Source: Ectopseudomonas composti
GTDB taxonomy: Bacteria; Pseudomonadota; Gammaproteobacteria; Pseudomonadales; Pseudomonadaceae
Direction of reading: 5' to 3'
Assembly: GCA_946886245.1 (NCBI GenBank)
Contig: CAMPIF010000120.1
Span: 1 to 9,938, forward strand
Length of the DNA: 9,938 bases
The translations under genes and the position numbers were made by a program. Below the pieces are notes generated by a model. The model ran no database searches, was not told where the DNA came from, and saw nothing but the letters and a program-made list of their open reading frames with translations. This document shows positions 1 to 5,853 of this stretch, piece by piece; position 1 is the stretch's first letter; every line of letters starts with the position of its first letter.

Positions 1-2024
1 CCCTGCAGGTAGTAACCCTGAATGAAGTTGACCCCGGCCTGCCACAGCGGGGCCCGGAAGCTGGCACTTTCGCCGAAGGGCACGAAGGTCAGCTTGGCCT
101 GGGCATGCAAGCTGCTGAGCAGGGTTTTCAGCGCTTCCTGGTTCTCTGCATTGCTCAGATCCTGGGAGAACGAGCCATCGACTTTGACGAAGTCCACTTG
201 CAGGTGCTTGAGCGTGTTGAACGGGTTCAGCGCGCAGCCGAACTGACTCAAGGCCACCTTGCAATGCAGTTCCGCCAGGCCCTGGGTCAGCGCCTTGGCC
301 TGCTTCAGGTAGGCAATGGCGTCCGGCTCGCTGAACTGGAACACCAGCGAGTCCGATGGCAGGCGTGCGGCCTTGAGTGCCACGCTGAGCCAGGGCAGCA
401 GCGTCTGGTCCTGCAGGCTGGCGCTGGACAGGTGTACGAACAGGCGCGTGTTATGGCCTCTGGAGCGGTGGTCTGCCAGCAGCTTGATCGAGTTGAGGAT
501 CACCCAGCGGTCGATCTTCTCGCCGAGGCCGGCATCCTTGGCGGCGGCGAGGAACTCCAGCGGCGGCACCTCCGTACCCTGAGGGTTGAGCAGGCGCAGC
601 AGCACTTCGTAGTGTTCGTGGGCATCGCCACGCAGGCTGATGATCGGCTGGAACAGCAGCCGGAAGCTGTTGTTCTCCAGCGCCTGTTGCACCATCGCCA
701 GCAGGCTGCCGCGGTTGGCCGCTGCGGCGAGCTCATCGGCCGGGTTGAACACTTTGATGGCATTGCCGTCACTGAGCTCGTCGGCACAGCGGTGCGCGCG
801 ATCGATGACTTCCTGCGCCTTGGCGGTCTTCTCGCTAAGGCCGGCGACGCCAATCGACAGCGTGGTCTGGGCGGTGCGCCCGCTGACATCGAACAGGTGG
901 GCTTCGACTTTCTTCAGCAGGGGCGCCAGGCTGGCTTGGCACTGCTCGGGCGACTGGCCCGGGAGCAGGGCGGCGAACACGTCGTCACCGAAGCGGGCCA
1001 GCTGGGTGTCCGCCGGGAAATGTGCGCGCAGCAGGCCGGCCAGGTCGGTCAGCAGCAGGTCGATGCCAGCCAGGCCGATCTCACCCTGCATGCTGGCGTA
1101 ACGGTCGACACGGATATACGCCAGGGTCGAGGGCTGACCGGTGTTGACGGCGCGCTCGGCAGCGTTGTCCATCAACTCGAGGAAGTGGTTGCGGTTGAAC
1201 AGGCCGGTGACCAGGTCCTGGCTGCTGATCTCGCGCAGTTTCTCTTCCAGTTCGGCATTGGAGGTTTCCGCGCGGATCACCACCTGAATGCACGGCTCGC
1301 CATCATAGGTGGCGGGGGAGAAGGTCATTTGCGCGGCGAAGCTGCTGCCATCGGCACGTACGCCCTGGCAATTGAGCTCGGCATTGCCTTCGGCGCTCTG
1401 GTAGTTCTTCAGGAAATCCTTGAACGCAGCGTGATCGGCACTGGCGATCAGGTCGATCATCGGCATGCCTTCCAGCTCTTCGCCATCCTCGTAGCTGAAC
1501 AGCTCGAGATAGGCCCGGTTGGCATAGATGTGCATGCCGTCGTGGACGTAGGTGATGGCGTCCACCGAGCTTTCCAGCAACAGCTGGCAGCGTTTCTCCG
1601 CTTCGCGCAATGCCACTTCGGCGGCACGACGGGCGCGACGCTCCTCGAGGTTGGCCAGCTCGCGCTTGGCTACCAACACCAGGCGTTCGTCCTCGCCTTG
1701 CGGCAGGGCGTCTTGCGCGCCGAACAACAGGGCTTCGGTGATGCTCTCGGAATCGTTTTCCTCGACCAGTTGGATGACTGGGATGTCCTTGGCCTGGCGG
1801 CGGATGGCGCTGATCGCCTCGCTCGGGTCGAGATGCTCGCTGCTCGCTGCGCAGATCAGCAGGTCCCAGGTCTGTTGCAGTGTCTCGGTCAGGTCATCGC
1901 TGGAGGTCAGACGATGCACGCGAGTAGCATGCCCGGCGTTGCGGAACAGACTGACTAGGCGCTCAGCCTCGTTCTGCGAGTCTTCGAGAATCAGCAGGCG
2001 GATGGTTTTTTTTTCGATGGCCAT
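1..2024 (-). CDS. fimX: FimX, degenerate receiver-PAS-GGDEF-EAL c-di-GMP receptor for type IV pili (3' end cut by window edge)
   Basis: The minus frame is open from the ATG at 2024 to the left edge, giving 674 residues; P. aeruginosa FimX is about 691, so roughly the last 16 are missing. Domains in order: receiver (about 1-125), PAS (about 140-255), GGDEF (about 265-430), EAL (about 435-end). All look enzymatically dead. The receiver strand reads DLLICAAS (54-61) with no phosphoacceptor Asp. The GGDEF site is GDDVF (346-350). The EAL motif is EVL (473-475), as in known FimX. The usual DDFG is SQFG (593-596). Known FimX binds c-di-GMP through its EAL domain and promotes pilus assembly and twitching at the cell pole. 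No strong ribosome binding site precedes the start, but no other in-frame start exists nearby. It lies 62 bp after the PilZ-like gene and may be cotranscribed. Codons 4-7 contain nine consecutive A's. Confidence 0.93.
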   Translation of the reverse strand, partial: MAIEKKTIRLLILEDSQNEAERLVSLFRNAGHATRVHRLTSSDDLTETLQQTWDLLICAASSEHLDPSEAISAIRRQAKDIPVIQLVEENDSESITEALLFGAQDALPQGEDERLVLVAKRELANLEERRARRAAEVALREAEKRCQLLLESSVDAITYVHDGMHIYANRAYLELFSYEDGEELEGMPMIDLIASADHAAFKDFLKNYQSAEGNAELNCQGVRADGSSFAAQMTFSPATYDGEPCIQVVIRAETSNAELEEKLREISSQDLVTGLFNRNHFLELMDNAAERAVNTGQPSTLAYIRVDRYASMQGEIGLAGIDLLLTDLAGLLRAHFPADTQLARFGDDVFAALLPGQSPEQCQASLAPLLKKVEAHLFDVSGRTAQTTLSIGVAGLSEKTAKAQEVIDRAHRCADELSDGNAIKVFNPADELAAAANRGSLLAMVQQALENNSFRLLFQPIISLRGDAHEHYEVLLRLLNPQGTEVPPLEFLAAAKDAGLGEKIDRWVILNSIKLLADHRSRGHNTRLFVHLSSASLQDQTLLPWLSVALKAARLPSDSLVFQFSEPDAIAYLKQAKALTQGLAELHCKVALSQFGCALNPFNTLKHLQVDFVKVDGSFSQDLSNAENQEALKTLLSSLHAQAKLTFVPFGESASFRAPLWQAGVNFIQGYYLQ

Positions 2025-2086
2025 AGAGGGGTCATTACCGCGCCGAACGGACGCGAAAAGGCGACAAATGGTGAGTCCGCCGGAGC

Positions 2087-3889
2087 CTACAGCGACTTCC
2101 AGAGCGAGTCAAAATCTTCCTCCCCTGCAGGCTTCTGGCTTTGCGAGGCTGTGACCGGTGTCCCGGGCGCACCTTCTTCTTCGCCCACGCGGCGATACTC
2201 GAACTGGCTGAAGCTGCCGGTGCTGACCTGCCTGCGGGTGAGCAGGGCGCGGTGTTCCTCGCCGTGGTCGTTGATCAGTACCTTGCTGCCCTCCTGGAAT
2301 GGCAGGCGCGGGGTGATCAGGCTGGCGGGGCGAGAAATGGCGCTGATTTCCGGTAGCAGCAGGGCGCGCAGGTACTGGCTGTTCTGCTCGGCCTTGCGCA
2401 ACAACTGCAGGCCACAGGGGCGCGCGTGCGGCGCGATCAGCTCGATACCCATCTGCGTGCCGCCGCCACGAACCTGACGAATCCAGCGCACGATGGCCAC
2501 GCTCCAGCCCTGGCTGGGGTTGTCTTGTACGCCCAGCAGCTCACCGGCCTGCAGTTGGCTGGGGACGTCCTTGGGCCAGGACAGGCAGTAGCCGCCGGGG
2601 CTGTGATTGACGATGGGCAGGGGGAAGGTCGGGTAACTCTCGCCATTGTTCTCAGGTTGCGCCTGTTCACCCGGGGTTACCTTGGTGTACTGAATCTCTT
2701 CGAAGTGGATTTCGTCAGTCGCATTGCGCTGGGCATCGAAGGCGTTCGACCAGACATCAGGCTCGCCCGTGGAAGGCTTGAACACCGCAGCGCCCAGCTC
2801 GACCGGACGCTTGAGTACTTCGGCGAACGAGCAGCATCCGGAGAGGAAGAAATGCAGCGCGGTCATGCCGATGCACAGGGTCAGGCTGCCTTGCCCAGGT
2901 GTGCGCTGGAAGGTGCGCTCGGCGATGTCGCCCCAGGCTGCGGCAACATGCTGCAGCAGATCGAGGGTGATGCCCTCCGGGATCATCAGGCGCGATTTGC
3001 TGCGCTCTTCTTCGGGGAGCTCTAGGTATTCCTTGATGGCATCGACCAGCGGCTGCGTGTCGATACCCAGCAGGTGGTGCAATTCGCTGCTCTGATACAA
3101 CGACTTGTAGCGCGGCGGGCCGTCGACCTGCGGCGCCAGCACGAACAGGCTGTCGGCATGGTCGCCTGGCTGCAGCTTGACCAGCGCGCTCCAGGGTTCC
3201 AGCGCTTGCGCCAGGCGGGCGATGCCGTTCTGACGCATCTGGTTGGTGCGCGCACAGCCCAGCAGCAGTGCGGTCACGTAGGACTGTTCGGTGCTCAGGC
3301 CCTGGGTGTGACGGGCCAGCGGGTCACGAATGACCTGGCGCTGCAGGCGCTGCTCGCAGGCAATCTGGTAGAGCTGGTGCAGCTCCAGCCAGAGTCCTTC
3401 CGGGACCGGGCAGTACAGCTGGCTGGCACGAATCAGCGGGCTGCACAGGCTGTGGCTGGCGCGCTGCAGGGAGACGGCGAGCAGTTGGTCGCGATCCTTG
3501 CCGCTGCGGGTGATCACGCGGGAGATGATCAGCTTGTAGCCGACTGCCAGGTGGTTCTGCAGCGCCTGGCACAGGTTGGCTACCTTGCGCGGGCGCTCGT
3601 CGAGAACGATGGCCTGGTTGAGAAAGTGACGCTCCAGGTGCTGGCAGACGAAGCTGACTTCCGGGCGCAGCAACTCGAGCAACTGCAGGCGGTTTTCCGA
3701 GGGGGTGAGGAATTGATTGAGTTCCACCAGGCTCTGATACAACTGACGTGCGGTTTCACCGATGTTCGCCTTGGGCAGGCCTGCGATCCAGCGTTTCAGA
3801 TCGCGGGGACTGCCGTCGCAGAAACTCAGGCTCTGCTTGCTCGGCGTGGGAACGCGCAACAGTTGAAGGTGGGTACTCTGTCTATCCAT
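2087..3889 (-). CDS. Protein with C-terminal degenerate PilZ-like domain, encoded upstream of fimX
   Basis: A 600-residue protein (ATG at 3889; an adjacent in-frame TTG at 3892 is an alternative, since GGAG lies 12 nt before the ATG and 9 nt before the TTG). I know no gene name for it. Residues 1 to about 390 are mostly helical, soluble and rich in Leu and Gln, with no recognised domain. About 400-490 resembles a PilZ beta-barrel: NHSPGG (428-433) fits the (D/N)xSxxG motif of PilZ, followed by alternating strands and an MGIELI end. The RxxxR half of the c-di-GMP site is not visible before it. The tail is acidic and ends EEDFDSLWKSL. There is no signal peptide or membrane segment, so it is probably cytoplasmic. 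Its position 62 bp before fimX suggests a shared role in c-di-GMP control of pili; this is inference. The protein could equally be a PilZ relative that no longer binds nucleotide. Confidence 0.85.
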   Translation of the reverse strand: MDRQSTHLQLLRVPTPSKQSLSFCDGSPRDLKRWIAGLPKANIGETARQLYQSLVELNQFLTPSENRLQLLELLRPEVSFVCQHLERHFLNQAIVLDERPRKVANLCQALQNHLAVGYKLIISRVITRSGKDRDQLLAVSLQRASHSLCSPLIRASQLYCPVPEGLWLELHQLYQIACEQRLQRQVIRDPLARHTQGLSTEQSYVTALLLGCARTNQMRQNGIARLAQALEPWSALVKLQPGDHADSLFVLAPQVDGPPRYKSLYQSSELHHLLGIDTQPLVDAIKEYLELPEEERSKSRLMIPEGITLDLLQHVAAAWGDIAERTFQRTPGQGSLTLCIGMTALHFFLSGCCSFAEVLKRPVELGAAVFKPSTGEPDVWSNAFDAQRNATDEIHFEEIQYTKVTPGEQAQPENNGESYPTFPLPIVNHSPGGYCLSWPKDVPSQLQAGELLGVQDNPSQGWSVAIVRWIRQVRGGGTQMGIELIAPHARPCGLQLLRKAEQNSQYLRALLLPEISAISRPASLITPRLPFQEGSKVLINDHGEEHRALLTRRQVSTGSFSQFEYRRVGEEEGAPGTPVTASQSQKPAGEEDFDSLWKSL

Positions 3890-3925
3890 CAAACTCGGAT
3901 ACTCCGGCCACGCAATGCCAAGCGG

Positions 3926-3957
3926 CTCTAGTAATAGTCTTTCGAACTCTAGCAGTA
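3926..3957. repeat. Pair of 11-bp direct repeats 21 bp apart upstream of the PilZ-like gene
   Basis: CTCTAGTAATA starts at 3926 and CTCTAGCAGTA at 3947, identical at 9 of 11 positions and 21 bp apart, about two helical turns. This places both copies on the same DNA face, as in paired operator sites. They lie 34-69 bp upstream of the minus-strand start at 3889, where a promoter would be expected. CTAG is usually rare in gammaproteobacteria. No regulator is identified and no convincing -35/-10 pair was found beside them. Confidence 0.35.
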
Positions 3958-3969
3958 TCTGCCTGCGCT

Positions 3970-3997
3970 GGCAGCCCGTCCGCGCGGACGGGCTGCC
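3970..3997. terminator. Perfect 28-bp inverted repeat between psd and the PilZ-like gene
   Basis: GGCAGCCCGTCC at 3970 and its exact complement ending at 3997 flank GCGC, so the whole element is palindromic (12-bp stem with a 4-nt loop). It lies about 60 bp past the psd stop on the minus strand. Neither side has a T tract, so it is not a classical intrinsic terminator. It could end or trim the psd message, protect its 3' end, or act as a DNA palindrome for a protein. Confidence 0.5.
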
Positions 3998-4056
3998 TCG
4001 CCAGAGTACGGATCCATGACCGAACGGTCGAGCTGCGGGTTCCTTTTCTCAGCGGC

Positions 4057-4917
4057 TCAGTCCTGAGCCGTGCCCATCAGCTGGCCCATGCGCACCGGGC
4101 TGCCAGCGTCCAGCTCCTGGGCCCATTGCACCTGATTCGGGCCGAACAGGACGATGGCCGTGGAGCCCAGTTTGAAACGCCCCATTTCTGCGCCCTTGGC
4201 CAGTTCGATCGGCCCGCGCGCCTGCGCGTCATAGCGGGTGCTCTTGAGCTCGCGCTTGGGCGGCGTGACCAGGCCGGCCCATACCGTCTCGACGCTGGCG
4301 ACGATCATCGCGCCCACCAGTACCACCGCCATCGGTCCGCGCTCGGTGTCGAACAGGCAGACCACGCGCTCGTTGCGGGCAAACAGTTCCGGCACATTTT
4401 CCGCGGTGGTCTGGTTGACCGAGAACAGGCGGCCCGGCACGTAGACCATTTCTTTCAGCGTGCCGCCCAGCGGCATATGGACGCGGTGGTAGTCCTTTGG
4501 TGAGAGGTACACGGTGGCGAACTGGCCACCCATGAACGGCGCTGCGCGTTCGGCGTCGCCACCGAGCAGTTCGACAGCGCTGAAGCTATGGCCCTTGGCC
4601 TGGAAGATGCGGCCGTGCTCGATGGCGCCGAGTTGGCTGATCGCCCCGTCGGCCGGGCTGAGAATGGCACCGGGAGTTTCATCCAGCGGGCGCGCGCCGT
4701 CTTTCAGGGCGCGGGTGAAGAATGCGTTGAAATGTTCGTAAGCACGCAGGTCCTCGACTTGCGCTTCGCTCATGTTGACCTGGTACTGCTTGGCGAACCA
4801 CGAGATCAGCGGATTCTTCAGCCAGCCGATACGGCATTCGGCAACGCAGCCGATCAGGCGCGACAGCAGGTGATGAGGCAGCAGGTATTGGCTGAGAATA
4901 AAAAGACGTTGTTTCAT
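4057..4917 (-). CDS. psd: Phosphatidylserine decarboxylase proenzyme
   Basis: This 286-residue protein removes CO2 from phosphatidylserine to make phosphatidylethanolamine, the main bacterial zwitterionic phospholipid, at the inner membrane. The proenzyme cuts itself at a conserved LGST motif, seen here at 250-253. Ser252 becomes the pyruvoyl group of the short alpha chain (about 35 residues). The other catalytic residues align with E. coli numbering: Asp90 in SPADGAIS and His147 in YHRVHMPL. Length is normal for the short proteobacterial form. The start at 4917 is supported by AAGGA about 6 nt upstream and by the family-like N terminus MKQRLFILSQYLLPHH. It lies 70 bp after rhdA on the same strand, with a hairpin in the gap, and 167 bp before the PilZ-like gene. 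It is expected to be essential or nearly so. Confidence 0.97.
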   Translation of the reverse strand: MKQRLFILSQYLLPHHLLSRLIGCVAECRIGWLKNPLISWFAKQYQVNMSEAQVEDLRAYEHFNAFFTRALKDGARPLDETPGAILSPADGAISQLGAIEHGRIFQAKGHSFSAVELLGGDAERAAPFMGGQFATVYLSPKDYHRVHMPLGGTLKEMVYVPGRLFSVNQTTAENVPELFARNERVVCLFDTERGPMAVVLVGAMIVASVETVWAGLVTPPKRELKSTRYDAQARGPIELAKGAEMGRFKLGSTAIVLFGPNQVQWAQELDAGSPVRMGQLMGTAQD

Positions 4918-4940
4918 CGTGTTTCCTTGAAGGTTCTGAG

Positions 4941-4964
4941 CCGGCGCTGGCGTGGCCAGGCCGG
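4941..4964. other. Hairpin in the rhdA-psd gap
   Basis: CCGGCGCTGGC (4941-4951) and GCCAGGCCGG (4955-4964) pair over 10 bp with one bulged G and a GTG loop. In the minus-strand transcript the hairpin ends 23 nt before the psd ATG, just upstream of its ribosome binding site, in a gap of only 70 bp. There is no U run. Possible roles are partial termination, RNase processing or 5' stabilisation of the psd message. A further short inverted repeat, CTGAGCC (4936-4942) with GGCTCAG (4985-4991), brackets it. Confidence 0.4.
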
Positions 4965-4987
4965 ATGCAACTGAATGGTCGACGGGC

Positions 4988-5803
4988 TCAGCGTTCGATT
5001 GGCGTATCAGGCAGGTTGCCCCACTCGGACCACGAGCCTGCGTAGGCCTTTACACGCGGGTAACCGAGCGCCTTGGCGACCACGTAGCTGAAGCCGGAGC
5101 GGCGGTGCGTCTGGCAGTGAGTGATCACTTCCTTGTCCGGCGTGATGCCCAGGCCTTGCAAGACGTCGGCGATATCCGTGCGGATGCGCATGCCGCGTTG
5201 CGGGTCCATGCCAGCGGTCCACTCGAAATGGGTGGCGCCGGGGATGTGCCCGCCACGCGCGGAGCTCAGTTTTTCGCCGCGGTATTCGTCCGCAGCGCGC
5301 ACGTCCCAGATGGCCAGGTCGGCAGCATCCAGGCGCGATTGCAGGTACTCGCGGGTGGCGGTGGGGGCATCGCTCAGCGTCAGCGATACCTGGGTGCGGG
5401 TCACTGCGGGCTGTTCCTGGCTCAGTTCGAGGCCATCGCTGATCCAGGCCGGCAGGCCGCCATTGAGGAAGTGGTAACGCTGATGGCCGATCACGTCGAG
5501 CAGCCAGATGAAACGACCGGCCCAGGGGCCGCCCTCATCGTCGTAGACCACATAAGTGGCATCCGCACGGTGACCGATATCGGCGAACAGCGCTTCGAGC
5601 TGCGCTCGCTCGGGTAACAGGCCGGGAGCGGGTGGCACGCCCAGTTGCGTGCGCTTGGCATCCACCCAGCGCGCGCCCGGAATGTGGCCGGCGGCATAGC
5701 GCGCCGCACTGCTCAGATCGAGCAGGATCAGGTCGTCTGCATCCAGGCGTTCGGCCAGTTGGGCAGGCTCGATCACCAGTGGCAAGTTGTCGAAGGCGGA
5801 CAT
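4988..5803 (-). CDS. rhdA: Thiosulfate sulfurtransferase (rhodanese), two-domain
   Basis: This 271-residue protein transfers sulfane sulfur, for example from thiosulfate to cyanide or other thiophiles, through a persulfide on one Cys. It has two rhodanese modules. The N-terminal one (about 10-125) lacks the catalytic Cys. The C-terminal one (about 145-265) carries it at Cys230 in HCQTHRRS, the same number as in Azotobacter vinelandii RhdA. That loop is CQTHHR in the relatives I recall, so position 234 is Arg instead of His. The conserved C-terminal SWSEWGN is present. The frame extends 32 codons upstream, but the ATG at 5803 is chosen: GGGAGG sits 5 nt before it and the length then matches the family. 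It is followed after 70 bp by psd. Pseudomonads that make cyanide use rhodanese for detoxification; whether this strain does cannot be told here. Confidence 0.96.
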   Translation of the reverse strand: MSAFDNLPLVIEPAQLAERLDADDLILLDLSSAARYAAGHIPGARWVDAKRTQLGVPPAPGLLPERAQLEALFADIGHRADATYVVYDDEGGPWAGRFIWLLDVIGHQRYHFLNGGLPAWISDGLELSQEQPAVTRTQVSLTLSDAPTATREYLQSRLDAADLAIWDVRAADEYRGEKLSSARGGHIPGATHFEWTAGMDPQRGMRIRTDIADVLQGLGITPDKEVITHCQTHRRSGFSYVVAKALGYPRVKAYAGSWSEWGNLPDTPIER

Positions 5804-5808
5804 GACGG

Positions 5809-5814
5809 CCTCCC
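5809..5814 (-). promoter_or_regulatory. Strong ribosome binding site that fixes the rhdA start
   Basis: The minus strand reads GGGAGG, then CCGTC, then the ATG at 5803. This near-perfect Shine-Dalgarno at ideal spacing rules out the longer in-frame start 32 codons upstream. Confidence 0.85.
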
Positions 5815-5831
5815 TGAATGAAAAGAGGTCG

Positions 5832-5837
5832 ATTGTA
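5832..5837 (-). promoter_or_regulatory. Candidate -10 box for rhdA
   Basis: TACAAT on the minus strand matches the sigma-70 -10 consensus at 5 of 6 positions and would start a transcript near 5825, about 22 nt before the rhdA ATG. No good -35 lies 16-18 bp upstream, so an activator or an extended contact would be needed. It would let rhdA be transcribed separately from the HDOD gene, whose stop is 50 bp upstream. Confidence 0.25.
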
Positions 5838-5853
5838 GCGGAAACAGAGCGCT

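Noticed and set aside
105..1958. 617-residue plus-strand open frame opposite fimX
   Set aside because: It is antisense to a clear multi-domain protein, has low-complexity Gln/Ala/Leu/Gly-rich composition typical of shadow frames in GC-rich DNA, and shows no domain or start signal.
3900..3925. Sigma-54 type promoter (TTGGC...GC) before the PilZ-like gene
   Set aside because: The GG and GC dinucleotides are only 4 bp apart instead of the required 10.
3074..3931. 285-residue plus-strand open frame opposite the PilZ-like gene
   Set aside because: Gln/Ala/Leu-rich antisense shadow; the minus frame has the PilZ-like motif and gene-like composition.
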